A stretch of DNA of 64,000 nucleotides, from contig NZ_ML133698.1 of NCBI RefSeq assembly GCF_003985155.1, positions 145,682 to 209,681 of the forward strand. Direction: 5' to 3'. This DNA is from Rhizobium vallis (GTDB lineage Bacteria; Pseudomonadota; Alphaproteobacteria; Rhizobiales; Rhizobiaceae). The number at the start of each line of letters is the position of its first letter. Position 1 is the stretch's first letter. A model generated the notes under the pieces. It was not told where the DNA came from, did not search any database, and saw only the letters and a program-made list of their open reading frames with translations. The position numbers and the translations under genes are program-made. This document shows, piece after piece, positions 1 to 8,742 of this stretch.

Positions 1-2
1 CG

Positions 3-293
3 GCGCGCTTCTCGATCGCCCATGGCGGCAAGGACCGCCATCCCTTTCCTGTTCCGCTCAAGGTCTATGACGAGACGATCGGCGTGATGAAATCGGCGGT
101 CCGCAAGGGCAAGCTCGGCCTTGAGGAGGAGCTGCAGGCGCTGAAGCGCTTGGACGAACAGTCCCGCCAGATGGAACGCTACGTCACCGGCCCCGACCTC
201 AAGGAAATCATCGCCGGCGAATTCCGCCAATCCGCCGACCTCGGCGGCCGCAGCGTCTTCGGCTGGGAACCGCCGCCGGCGGATGAGAATTGA
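3..293 (+). CDS. DUF763 family protein, C-terminal part
   Basis: The open frame enters from the left edge, so only the last 96 residues are visible and the start lies outside the window. The segment carries the HGGKD...HPFPVP stretch followed by a helical tail (about residues 20-70 of the fragment) that I recognise from the DUF763 family. These are proteins of about 400 residues whose biochemical role is not established. The frame runs from base 3 to a TGA at 291-293. Transcription runs toward the convergent DUF4105 gene on the other strand. The family call rests on memory of this motif, not on a search. Confidence 0.7.
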   Translation, partial: ARFSIAHGGKDRHPFPVPLKVYDETIGVMKSAVRKGKLGLEEELQALKRLDEQSRQMERYVTGPDLKEIIAGEFRQSADLGGRSVFGWEPPPADEN

Positions 294-348
294 GCATGTC
301 GCGGAAAACTGCACGGCAGTTTTGCGCGACAGGGGGCCGATGCGCCCT

Positions 349-1419
349 TCAATCAAGCGGTGAAGGCACGCCCTCACGGATTGCTTTCGAAAAATCCCCG
401 GAGGCGCCGGCACCTTTTGCCCGTGCGGCGATATGCGACGCCGCTTTCAGCTCCTCAAAAGGCAGCTGCATGTCGAGCGCTTTCCGGTCATAGGCGAATT
501 CCGGAAGGTAACCGTTGACGATCAGCCGCCAATCGAACGGAAATGTTGCTCCGACGGCTCGCATCATTTTGGCGGCAGTCGTGGTGCAGTTGGTGGTGAG
601 CGAGTTGTAGAAGCGCGGGTGTTCGGCGAGCGCGTTCGCATCGCTCACATATTGCAGGAGAAGCCGTGCGGCATTGGCCGGCGGAACTCGCATGCGAAAG
701 AGCTGGACGTCCTCGCCGCGTATGTCGGATCGGACACGAATGACATCGCTTTCGGCAGCGGCGATGATGACGAGGGGATTGCTTTTGAAGAGGTCGCCGA
801 CCGGAGAGAATTTACCCCCGGCGGTTCTGCGCACCTCAATCGACCATGCCAGGTATTGATCGTCATCGAACCCGAAACTCAGGATCATGTGTGCCATTTC
901 CGGCCCCGCCCAATAGGACATGAACAAATCGAGGCTCCTGAGCTTGTTCAGGTCGTAGGTGCGCGTTTCCCATTTCTCCACAAAACCGCCATCCGTTTTC
1001 CAGGCAAAATTTCTGACGTCGGTCAGCGTGAGGATGTTGCCGTCGACCGTCCCTGTCACCTGCCTGGCGACGTCTCCTGCCCAGTTGGCTGTGACGGGGG
1101 GCTCGATCGAGTTCCACCACGCGACGATGCCGACAAAGCATAGGACGAAAGGAAGGATAACAACGAGCCGCGGCTTCCAGATCATGGAAATTACCGCGGC
1201 AACGCCGACCAGCGCGAGGACTCCTGCCGCGACCCCTCCTATCGGCGGGGAAACCGGCAGACGGTAGAATAGCGCGAGAGAGGCCCATAAGGTCGCCAGC
1301 AGAAACGCCAAGCCGAAGACAGCCTTTGCAGCCCGAAACATTATCCGAACGGGGAGGGGCGCTTGCCGCCGCCCGCGCCCCGCAGATCTTGACGCACTTT
1401 GGCTGTTGTTGAAACTCAT
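349..1419 (-). CDS. DUF4105 (Lnb-type) membrane-anchored protein
   Basis: The 356-residue product has two or three hydrophobic segments in its first 110 residues, then a soluble domain expected to face the periplasm. That domain contains SLTTNCTTTAAKMM near the C-terminal third, which fits the DUF4105/Lnb N-terminal domain with its conserved asparagine-cysteine motif. Its substrate is unknown. I chose the ATG at 1419 because GGGAAGG lies just upstream; the frame stays open 18 codons further, but that extension is basic and polar with no better ribosome site. The gene is monocistronic, with the next minus-strand gene ending about 325 bases upstream. The 1420-1744 stretch shows no gene, clear hairpin or repeat. 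Confidence 0.75.
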   Translation of the reverse strand: MSFNNSQSASRSAGRGRRQAPLPVRIMFRAAKAVFGLAFLLATLWASLALFYRLPVSPPIGGVAAGVLALVGVAAVISMIWKPRLVVILPFVLCFVGIVAWWNSIEPPVTANWAGDVARQVTGTVDGNILTLTDVRNFAWKTDGGFVEKWETRTYDLNKLRSLDLFMSYWAGPEMAHMILSFGFDDDQYLAWSIEVRRTAGGKFSPVGDLFKSNPLVIIAAAESDVIRVRSDIRGEDVQLFRMRVPPANAARLLLQYVSDANALAEHPRFYNSLTTNCTTTAAKMMRAVGATFPFDWRLIVNGYLPEFAYDRKALDMQLPFEELKAASHIAARAKGAGASGDFSKAIREGVPSPLD

Positions 1420-1744
1420 GACGCCTTCCCATCCTTGTTGAAGGTCAATCGATGATTTCGATGTTCCAGACATGTGACGAGGGCCGAGACGGCGTCTTTA
1501 TCCGGAGACGCGTTGTCGATGCTCGGGATAGTCTGGCTCCCGCGACGGGCGGGATGGCGAACAATCTGTCTTCAACTGAGGACGCTTGTCCAGTCCGCAG
1601 CGGACAAAACGCAAAGAGTCTTACGCGCGGACGGCAGTCGAATATATCCGGGGCGCGGTTTGTTCGTGCCCGTCGGCGCGGCGCCAGCAAGAGATGATCC
1701 TTCCCGGCAAGACCGCATTCCTGAATGCCGATCCGGCTCGTCTC

Positions 1745-2662
1745 TCAATGCCCGTCTGGCGGCACGGCTTCGGCCGGAACCGTTTCCTTCAAATTCTTCC
1801 GATGGAAGATGAACAGGCCGGCAAAGACGATGATTGCCGCGCCGATGATGAGCTGCGTGTCTGGAATGTCGTTGAAGAAGATGTAGCCGAGGATGATCGC
1901 CCAAAGCAGCAGCGTATATTGCAGCGGCGCCAGTAGCGATGCCGGGGCGAGCTTCAGCGAGCGGGTGATGAGCAGATGTGCGCAGGTCGCGACGACGCCG
2001 AGCAGCAGCATGCCGGACCAATCGATGGATGTTGCCGGCTGCCAGTGGCCGATGCTGAGCACGATGCCGGTGGCAAGGGCAGCGATCGTCTGCCATGTGA
2101 CGAGCGTCGTGTCGCTGGTTGAGCGCAGATAGCGGCTCATGACAAGCGACAGCGCGAAGGCGAAGCTGCCGGCAAGGCCGAAGAGCGACGGAAGCGAGAA
2201 CATCGCCGTGGATGGACGCAGCGCGATGACGACGCCGGCGAAGCCGACGAGAACGGCGAGCCACCGGCGCCAGCCGATCTTTTCGCCGAGAAAGAAATGC
2301 GAGAGTGCTGCGATGTAGATCGGCCCGGCCATGTAGAAGGTCATGACGTCGGCGAGCGGCAGATAGGCGACGGCCGCGTAGAACAGAGCGACATCGCCGG
2401 TCGCCATGGCGACCCGCATGAACTGCAGCCCCTTCTGCTCGACGCGGAACAAGGCCATCGGCCCTTGCCGCGCGATCATCGGTCCGAGCACGATGAAGGC
2501 CCCGACCGAGCGGATCACCAGCACCTGGCCGACGGCAAAGCTCGCCACCAGCCACTTGCCCATCGCATCGTTCAGCGCAAAGAGCAGATCGCCGAGCAGC
2601 ATGAGCAGGACGCCCGTCAGGATCAGGTTTCCCGTTGTGGCGACGGCCGTCTTGGTCTTCAT
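1745..2662 (-). CDS. EamA/DMT-family transporter
   Basis: This 305-residue inner-membrane protein has about ten hydrophobic segments arranged as two EamA repeats (roughly residues 10-140 and 150-290), the usual plan and length of the drug/metabolite transporter superfamily. Typical marks are FALNDAMGKWL in helix 1, the LADVMTFYMAGPIY stretch after helix 3 and FFLGEKIGWRRW at the end of the first half. The substrate cannot be read from the sequence. The start at 2662 has GAGG eight bases upstream; a start ten codons earlier is possible but lacks a ribosome site. The gene appears to stand alone. Confidence 0.88.
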   Translation of the reverse strand: MKTKTAVATTGNLILTGVLLMLLGDLLFALNDAMGKWLVASFAVGQVLVIRSVGAFIVLGPMIARQGPMALFRVEQKGLQFMRVAMATGDVALFYAAVAYLPLADVMTFYMAGPIYIAALSHFFLGEKIGWRRWLAVLVGFAGVVIALRPSTAMFSLPSLFGLAGSFAFALSLVMSRYLRSTSDTTLVTWQTIAALATGIVLSIGHWQPATSIDWSGMLLLGVVATCAHLLITRSLKLAPASLLAPLQYTLLLWAIILGYIFFNDIPDTQLIIGAAIIVFAGLFIFHRKNLKETVPAEAVPPDGH

Positions 2663-2802
2663 TCCCGAATCCTCGCAAAAACGGCCGCGCATGCGCGGCC
2701 GAGTGCGGCTTCGGCTTTAAGATGGCCGATGTCAAGCATTCGATGATGCTGAAATGCATTCCGACTGCTTTGGGTTAGGGCCGAATGATCAGAAGGGACG
2801 GC

Positions 2803-2825
2803 GGCCCAGGGATCGCGCCTGGGCC
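2803..2825. terminator. Perfect hairpin between two minus-strand genes
   Basis: The arms GGCCCAGG (2803-2810) and CCTGGGCC (2818-2825) are exact reverse complements around a 7-base loop. The hairpin lies downstream of the minus-strand gene ending at 2942, so it may end that transcript. Neither side has a strong T-run, so intrinsic termination is uncertain. The rest of 2663-2941 holds nothing recognisable. Confidence 0.45.
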
Positions 2826-2941
2826 CGCCTCGTGTTCGGGTTGCGGATCTGGGAGGTGAAGAATTCTAGCGATATGCCGTGCGCCGGTGCTGGCGACCAA
2901 TGCCGGCAGCGGTGTTTCGGCATTAATGATGGTTGGCTCTT

Positions 2942-3340
2942 TCATTGGAAGGGCTCGCGCATCGTGGACGGAATTGCATCAAAGCCTGCGGCGATTGAGC
3001 CGAAGAAGCGATGCATGCCGTCCAGCAGGCCAAAGGTGTAGGGCCTATAGAGAGCGTCGAACTTCGGAATTGCAATCAGGCTCACCGGCGGCAACGATGT
3101 GCCATTGGAAATGGCAGTCAACACGCTGACCATGCGCACGCGGTCAAACCCACGGAAATCCTTTGGCGTCGTCGCATTACGAAAAGGCGGCGCAATGTCC
3201 CGTAGCGAGATCGCGCAAGAGGCTGCATCCTCCGCTAAGTAGGTCGGCGCCGATGGCATGAAGCCTGCCATGCCGGCATCAGTCCACCAGTCATCTGGAA
3301 TTTCGAATTCGGCTGGAAAATATGGAAAGAAAAACCGCAT
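2942..3340 (-). CDS. Small protein with ParB/sulfiredoxin-like motif
   Basis: The 132-residue product begins MRFFFPYFPAEFEIPDDWW and ends with a segment reading LLDGMHRFFGSIAAGFDAIP. That segment resembles the ParB/sulfiredoxin-fold pattern in which a DG-H-R motif follows a beta strand and precedes an alanine-rich helix. The upstream SLPPVSLIAI strand also fits this fold. In ParB relatives the motif binds or hydrolyses nucleotide, but nothing here proves that activity. I chose the ATG at 3340; the frame extends 50 codons further, but that part is basic and low-complexity and probably non-coding. It has no operon partner and no DNA-binding domain. Confidence 0.6.
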   Translation of the reverse strand: MRFFFPYFPAEFEIPDDWWTDAGMAGFMPSAPTYLAEDAASCAISLRDIAPPFRNATTPKDFRGFDRVRMVSVLTAISNGTSLPPVSLIAIPKFDALYRPYTFGLLDGMHRFFGSIAAGFDAIPSTMREPFQ

Positions 3341-3473
3341 CGACGGCGGCAACCTCAATTCACGATGCAAGACGTTATCATGAATTGAATTACAGCGGCA
3401 ACGGCGCGTGGAGCCGTTATCATAAATCCGAGAGTGGGGAGCCAAAACGCCAAAGGCGCGGAGGCCACCATTC

Positions 3474-4220
3474 TTACGACGCCTTCCCATACATCCGGCT
3501 CGCCCGCAGCAGGCGCTGCGAATAGGGATGTTCGACCGCGCCTTTTCGCAAGGCGTCGATATCGACCTGTTCGACGATTTCGCCGGCTTCCATGATGGCG
3601 ACGCGGCTGCACATGTGGGAGACGACAGCGAGGTCGTGGCTGACGAGAAGGTAAGTGAGGCCGCGCTCCTTGCGCAGGTCTTGGAGCAGATTGAGGATTT
3701 CGGCCTGGACCGAGACGTCGAGCGCCGACGTCGGTTCGTCGAGCAGCAGGACGTCGGGGTTCAGCATCAGGGCGCGGGCGATCGCCACGCGCTGCCGCTG
3801 CCCGCCGGAGAGCTGGTGCGGAAATCGGTAGCTCAACGCCGGATCGAGACCGACCGATCTCAGCACGGCATTTACGTCGACGGAGTTCCTGTCCAGCCCC
3901 TGATTGCGCAGCGGTTCCTGCAACTGCGAGCGGATGGTCTTGCGGGGATGAAGCGATCCGTAGGGGTCCTGGAACACCATCTGCACCCGGCGGAAGAACG
4001 GCCGGCCGCGATGGCGGTCCAGCGTCTCGCCGTTAAGCGCGATCTGCCCGTCGTAATTGGCGTTGAGGCCGGAAAGCGCCCGGAGAACCGTGGACTTGCC
4101 GCAGCCGGATTCGCCGACCAGGCCGAAGGCCGTGCCGCTCTCGACGGCGAGATTGACGTCTCTGACGACAGGCCTTTGGCCATGCCCGAAACGGATGGTG
4201 AGATTGTCGATGCTGATCAT
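3474..4220 (-). CDS. Oligopeptide/dipeptide-type ABC importer ATPase (DppF-like)
   Basis: This is the second ATPase of a five-gene importer. In its 248 residues, Walker A is GESGCGKST (about residues 36-44), the Q-loop is VFQDPYGSLHPR, the signature is LSGGQRQR and Walker B is LLLDEPTSALD. All catalytic motifs are intact. It is somewhat short for the DppF branch because the extended C-terminal zinc-like region of DppD/DppF proteins is mostly missing. Its ATG overlaps the TGA of the preceding ATPase by four bases, indicating translational coupling. It should pair with that ATPase under the two permeases. The substrate is inferred from neighbours and is probably not a peptide. Confidence 0.93.
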   Translation of the reverse strand: MISIDNLTIRFGHGQRPVVRDVNLAVESGTAFGLVGESGCGKSTVLRALSGLNANYDGQIALNGETLDRHRGRPFFRRVQMVFQDPYGSLHPRKTIRSQLQEPLRNQGLDRNSVDVNAVLRSVGLDPALSYRFPHQLSGGQRQRVAIARALMLNPDVLLLDEPTSALDVSVQAEILNLLQDLRKERGLTYLLVSHDLAVVSHMCSRVAIMEAGEIVEQVDIDALRKGAVEHPYSQRLLRASRMYGKAS

Positions 4221-5071
4221 CGCGGCAGCTCCAATGCGAAATCGTCGAGCCAGGCAGGGTCACGCTTCAGGATAGGCAGCCGGGCGGGCGGATCCTCAAT
4301 CCTCGGTAGCGACGCCAGCAGCCCTTGCGTATAAGGGTGCCGCGCCTTGTCGAGATCACGCGCCTCGATCACCTCCACGACGCGGCCCGCATACATGATG
4401 AGGACGCGATCGCAGAAATTGCGGATGAGGTTGAGGTCGTGGCTGATGAAGATCAGGCCGAGATTGCGGCGGGAAACGAGTTCATCGAGCAAAGCCAGGA
4501 TTTCGAGCCTCACCGTCACGTCGAGTGCCGAGGTCGGCTCGTCGGCGATCAGCACTTCGGGCTCGGCGATCAGCATCATGGCGATCATGACGCGCTGGCC
4601 CATCCCGCCCGATATTTCATGCGGATAGAGGCGGGCGACACGCTCGGGATCGCGGATCTTGACGGCTTCGAGCATGTCGAGGGCCTGACCGTGAGCTTTC
4701 CTGGCGCTCGCCTTGGGATGGTGGAGGCTATAGGTCTCGGCGATCTGCTCGCCGATCCGCATGACCGGATTGAGCGAATATTTCGGGTCCTGCAGGATGA
4801 GCCCGATCCGCCGTCCCCGGATCGTCATCATCGTCTTCTCGTTCGCCTTGAGCAGGTCGACGTCGCGAAAGTGCATCCGCTCGGCGCTGACCTGTGCCGT
4901 CGGCGGCAGGAGCTTCATGATCGCGCGGCCGACGGTCGACTTGCCCGATCCGGATTCGCCGACGATGCCGAGTTTTTCCTGCCCGAGCGTAAAGCTCACG
5001 CCGCGCACGGCCCGCACCTGGCCGCCGCCGAAGGCGATTTCGAGGTTTTGAATATCGATCAGCCCGGTCAT
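4217..5071 (-). CDS. Oligopeptide/dipeptide-type ABC importer ATPase (DppD-like)
   Basis: This 284-residue ATPase is the first of the pair. It shows Walker A GESGSGKST (about residues 34-42), a Q-loop with ILQDPKYSLNP, the signature ISGGMGQR, Walker B VLIADEPTSALD and the switch histidine in FISHDLN. The C-terminal part contains HPYTQGLLASLP, the usual hallmark of the oligopeptide_HPY extension. The start codon overlaps the stop of the upstream permease (ATGA). It energises import across the inner membrane with the partner ATPase at 3474-4220. Length and motifs match the family. Confidence 0.94.
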   Translation of the reverse strand: MTGLIDIQNLEIAFGGGQVRAVRGVSFTLGQEKLGIVGESGSGKSTVGRAIMKLLPPTAQVSAERMHFRDVDLLKANEKTMMTIRGRRIGLILQDPKYSLNPVMRIGEQIAETYSLHHPKASARKAHGQALDMLEAVKIRDPERVARLYPHEISGGMGQRVMIAMMLIAEPEVLIADEPTSALDVTVRLEILALLDELVSRRNLGLIFISHDLNLIRNFCDRVLIMYAGRVVEVIEARDLDKARHPYTQGLLASLPRIEDPPARLPILKRDPAWLDDFALELPR

Positions 5072-6003
5072 TCCGCCCCCCTGGGATCGAGGACGTCACG
5101 AAGCGCATCGCCGACAAGGTTGAAGGCGAGGCTGACGAGCGCGATGGCGATGCCCGGTGCGGCGATCACCCAGGGGCTGTCGAGCATGAACTCGCGCCCG
5201 CTGGCGGCCATCGAGCCCCATTCCGGCCATGGCGGCTGCGCGCCGAGGCCAAGAAAGCCGAGGCCGGCGGCGGTGATGATGATGCCTGCCATGTTGAGCG
5301 TGACGCGGACGATCACCGAGGGAATGCACATCGGCAGGATGTGGCGGGTGATGATCGCGATCGAGGTCGCACCCTGCAGGCGCACGGCGGCGATGTAATC
5401 GGCCTTGCGCAGGCTGAGCGTCTCGGCGCGCGCCAGCCGCGCGATCGGCGGCCAGGCCGTCAGCGAAATGGCGATGATCGCATTGGTGATGCCGGGGCCG
5501 AGGGCGGCGGCAAAACCAAGCGCCAGCACCAGCCCGGGGAAGGAGAGGAAGATATCGGTGACGCGCATCAGGATCTCGTCGACGATGCCGCCGAAATAGC
5601 CCGAGAAGGTGCCGATCAGTAGGCCGAGGGGAGCGACGATGATCGTCACGAGCATGATGATATAGAGCGTCGTGCGGGCGCCGTAGATCACCCGGGAGAA
5701 GACGTCGCGGCCGAAATTGTCGGTGCCGAGCCAATGATCGGCCGAGGGTGGCGCAAGCCGCCCGGCCATATCCTGAACGATCGGATCGTAGCTGGTGAGC
5801 AAGGGGGCAGCCGTCGCCACCACGATCAGGAGCAGGATGATGGCAAGTCCGGCAAGGCCGAGCGGGTGCAGGCTGAACTTCAACCAGCCCTGATGGACCT
5901 GCTGCACTGAGGACTGAAACCACCCCTGAGGCTCCGGCGCCAGCAGCCATTTGCGAAAGCCGCCGGCCTGGATGCTGTCTGCGTCTTCGGTGGAGATCGT
6001 CAT
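5068..6003 (-). CDS. ABC importer permease (DppC-like)
   Basis: The protein is an inner-membrane permease of about 311 residues with an N-terminal cytoplasmic segment, a first helix near residue 45, then the binding-protein-dependent transport domain. The region after ISLTAWPPIARLARAETLSLR contains the EAA-type loop that docks on the ATPase. LGTDNFGRDVFSRVIYGART is the typical DppC signature. I placed the start at 6003, just after the stop of the other permease (6008); an earlier start at 6045 would overlap that gene by 38 bases and is less likely. It forms a heterodimer with the permease encoded immediately upstream. Confidence 0.92.
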   Translation of the reverse strand: MTISTEDADSIQAGGFRKWLLAPEPQGWFQSSVQQVHQGWLKFSLHPLGLAGLAIILLLIVVATAAPLLTSYDPIVQDMAGRLAPPSADHWLGTDNFGRDVFSRVIYGARTTLYIIMLVTIIVAPLGLLIGTFSGYFGGIVDEILMRVTDIFLSFPGLVLALGFAAALGPGITNAIIAISLTAWPPIARLARAETLSLRKADYIAAVRLQGATSIAIITRHILPMCIPSVIVRVTLNMAGIIITAAGLGFLGLGAQPPWPEWGSMAASGREFMLDSPWVIAAPGIAIALVSLAFNLVGDALRDVLDPRGAE

Positions 6004-6007
6004 GGCG

Positions 6008-7105
6008 TCACCGTGTTCTCGGATCAAGGATGCGATAGAGGACATCAGACAGGATGTTAATCGTCAGGAAGACGGCGCCGATCGTCAGCACCGAGCCCAT
6101 CACGACGTTCATGTCGTTCATCTGCAGCCCGCGGGTGAGGTATTGGCCGAGCCCCGGCCAGCCGAAAACCGTCTCGATCAGCACCGCCCCTTCGAGCAGC
6201 CCGCCGAAGGTCAGCGCCAGGATCGTCAGCAGCTGCACACGGATATTCCTGAAGGCATGGCGCCAGACGACCTTGCGGGTGCCGAGCCCTTTTGCCCGGG
6301 CGGTGATGATGTATTCCTGGCTCAGCTGCTCCAGCATGAAGCTCCGCGACATGCGGCTGATATAGGCGACGGAATAATAGCCGAGGATCGCCGCCGGCAG
6401 GATGATATGGCCGAGCGCGTTATAAAACACATCCCATTGGCCCTGGATCGCCGCATCGATCAGCAGAAACCCGGTCATCGGCGTGACCAGGCCTTCGTAG
6501 AAGACGTCGATCCGGCCGGATGCGCCGACGAGCTTCAGCTTCGCATAGAAGACGAAGAGCGCCATCAGTCCGGTCCAGAAAATCGGAATGGAATGGCCGG
6601 CAAGGGCAACGATGCGGGCGATGTGGTCGATAATGGTTCCGCGCCTGACCGCAGCCGTGATACCCAAGGGGATGCCGATGATCGCGCCGATGATCATGGC
6701 GATGACCGCAAGCTCGATCGTCGCCGGAAAGATCGTCATGAGATCGGTGAGGATCGGCTGGCCCGTCGTCGCCGAGGTGCCGAGATCGCCCGTCGCGATC
6801 TTCCCGACATAGGCTAGGAATTGCATCCAGATCGGTTCTCCGAGCCCCAGCTCGTTATAGACGCGATCATAGACCTCCTTGCTGACCTCCGCCCCGGTGA
6901 TGGCGAGCACCGGGTCGGCGGGCAGCAGGCGGCCCATCGAAAAGGTCAGGAAGAGCAGGCCGAGCAGCGTCGTGACGACAGCCACCACGCGTCCCGCCAG
7001 GCGCCGCAGCAGGCTCAGCAGAGGGTGCGGGGCTGCATCGGCAAACCCGCCCTCCCGAGAGCGGCGGCTTGCCTGCCCCTTCGATGTCAGATCGGCGCTC
7101 GCCAC
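6008..7105 (-). CDS. ABC importer permease (DppB-like)
   Basis: This 365-residue inner-membrane permease has an N-terminal helix near residues 35-55, a periplasmic region with the family mark LPADPVLAITG, and a transport domain with the EAA loop around YIITARAKGLG. It is about 30 residues longer at the N-terminus than most DppB proteins because of a polar, arginine-rich extension. I support the GTG start at 7105 because AAGGAG lies eight bases upstream, six bases after the stop of the binding-protein gene. The tight spacing places it in one transcript with its binding protein. Confidence 0.92.
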   Translation of the reverse strand: MASADLTSKGQASRRSREGGFADAAPHPLLSLLRRLAGRVVAVVTTLLGLLFLTFSMGRLLPADPVLAITGAEVSKEVYDRVYNELGLGEPIWMQFLAYVGKIATGDLGTSATTGQPILTDLMTIFPATIELAVIAMIIGAIIGIPLGITAAVRRGTIIDHIARIVALAGHSIPIFWTGLMALFVFYAKLKLVGASGRIDVFYEGLVTPMTGFLLIDAAIQGQWDVFYNALGHIILPAAILGYYSVAYISRMSRSFMLEQLSQEYIITARAKGLGTRKVVWRHAFRNIRVQLLTILALTFGGLLEGAVLIETVFGWPGLGQYLTRGLQMNDMNVVMGSVLTIGAVFLTINILSDVLYRILDPRTR

Positions 7106-7110
7106 GCGCT

Positions 7111-8697
7111 CTACTCCTTGGTCACGTCATGCCAGCGCGTCGACCAGGTCGTATGCCCGTGATAGCCCTTCACATTGGCGCGCATGACGTATGGGTCGGT
7201 TCGCTGGAAGAAGATGACGAGCGGCGAGGCCATGCCGGCGTAGATGCCATCCATCTTCTTGAAGATGTCGCTGCGCTTTTCCGTGTCGCGCTCCTTCATC
7301 GACTGGTCGATGAGCGTGTTGAGCTCGTCCACCTTCATGCCCGCACGCCAGAGATAATAGCTGCCGAGGCGCGCCTCGTCGCTGTTGTCGGGGTTGTAGG
7401 CATATTGCGTGGCGACGGCGAAGGGATCGGGCAGCCGGGCGCCGGAGTTGCCGAGCAGCACTTCGAATTTGCGCTCGCGGAAGGCGGGCGTGAATTCGCC
7501 GGGTACGAGATCGAGATCGAGACCGGCGGCCCGGGCACTTGCCTGCAGTGCTTCGGCGAAGGGCAGGGTCGCCGCACCCGACGGATTGAGCACCTTCTTC
7601 AGCCCGTTGGGATATCCGGCCTCCGCCAGCAGCTGCTTGGCCTTGGCGGGATCGTAATCGTAGTGGGCGGCAGCCTCGCCGGGAGCGCCGATCATGCCGC
7701 GCGGGACCATCGACTGCCAGGGAAAACCGGTATAGCGCATGATGTTGCCGGAGATCGCCTTCCAGTCGAAGGCGTGCTGGAAGGCCTCACGCACCTTCGG
7801 CTTCTGCAGGTCGGGATCTTTCTGGTTGAGGGCGATATAGTAGAAGCCGAGACCCGGAACGTTGTCGATGACCATATCCTTGTTGGTGGAAAGCGCATCG
7901 AGATCGCCGCTTGCCACATACTGGCCGATATCGACGTCGCCGGCTTCTAGCTGAAGCCTGAGATTGCCGGATTCCGGGATATGGCGGGCAACGACACGAG
8001 CCATGGCTGGCTTGCCGCCCCAGTATTTCGGCTGCGCATTGAAGATCGCCACATCGTTCGGCCGCCACTGCGCCAGACTGAACGGGCCGCTGCCGGCGGA
8101 ATTGGCTGAAAGCCAGGCGCCGCCGAAATCGCCGTTCGCCTCATGCGACAGCACCGTCTTCTTGTCGACGATGCCGAGCGACGAGCCGGCGAGCGAATAG
8201 AGCACCAGGTCGGTATTGACCGCCTGCGGCAGCTCGATCTCCAGCGTGTGGTCGTCCTTGGCCCGAACCAGCTTCTCGACATTCTCGGGCTTAAAGCCCC
8301 AGAGCGCGACGTCAGTTGAGCCGACCTGGCCCATCTTGATGACGCGCTGGATCGACCAGGCCGCATCTTCGGCTGTGACCTTGTTGCCGCTCTGGAAGAC
8401 GGCGTCGTCACGCAGGGTCAACGTGATGACCCTGCCATCCTGCGAGACGCTCCACTGCGTCGCAAGCATCGGCTTCAGTGTTTTCAGATCATCAGGCGAC
8501 AGCTGCACAAGGTTGTCGTAGAGGTTCGAGATCAGCTCAGACACCGTGCGGGCATTGTTCTGAGCCGGATCGAGCGTTCTGATGCCGGTGAGATTGGTGC
8601 CGATGACCAGCATGTTGGGCGGCGACGCCGCGAGGGTGGGCTGCGCCGCCATCAGGGCGCCTGTTATCGCGATCGTCGTCAATAGCTGCTTGAGCAT
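7111..8697 (-). CDS. ABC importer substrate-binding protein, SBP family 5
   Basis: The 528-residue product starts with a Sec signal peptide (hydrophobic core LLTTIAITGALMAAQ, cleavage expected after TLAA). It continues as a family-5 extracellular binding protein with the usual NLYDNLVQL and ATQWSVSQDGRVITLTLRD stretches. It should capture the ligand in the periplasm and hand it to the DppBC-like permeases. The ATG at 8697 has GGGAGG six bases upstream; a start five codons earlier lacks a site. Family-5 proteins bind peptides, nickel, oligosaccharides or opines. The sugar-acid enzymes transcribed just upstream suggest a uronate-containing ligand here. Confidence 0.92.
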   Translation of the reverse strand: MLKQLLTTIAITGALMAAQPTLAASPPNMLVIGTNLTGIRTLDPAQNNARTVSELISNLYDNLVQLSPDDLKTLKPMLATQWSVSQDGRVITLTLRDDAVFQSGNKVTAEDAAWSIQRVIKMGQVGSTDVALWGFKPENVEKLVRAKDDHTLEIELPQAVNTDLVLYSLAGSSLGIVDKKTVLSHEANGDFGGAWLSANSAGSGPFSLAQWRPNDVAIFNAQPKYWGGKPAMARVVARHIPESGNLRLQLEAGDVDIGQYVASGDLDALSTNKDMVIDNVPGLGFYYIALNQKDPDLQKPKVREAFQHAFDWKAISGNIMRYTGFPWQSMVPRGMIGAPGEAAAHYDYDPAKAKQLLAEAGYPNGLKKVLNPSGAATLPFAEALQASARAAGLDLDLVPGEFTPAFRERKFEVLLGNSGARLPDPFAVATQYAYNPDNSDEARLGSYYLWRAGMKVDELNTLIDQSMKERDTEKRSDIFKKMDGIYAGMASPLVIFFQRTDPYVMRANVKGYHGHTTWSTRWHDVTKE

Positions 8698-8742
8698 CTC
8701 AAGACCTCCCAATCCTGTTGCTTGCGGAAAATAGTGTCGAAC

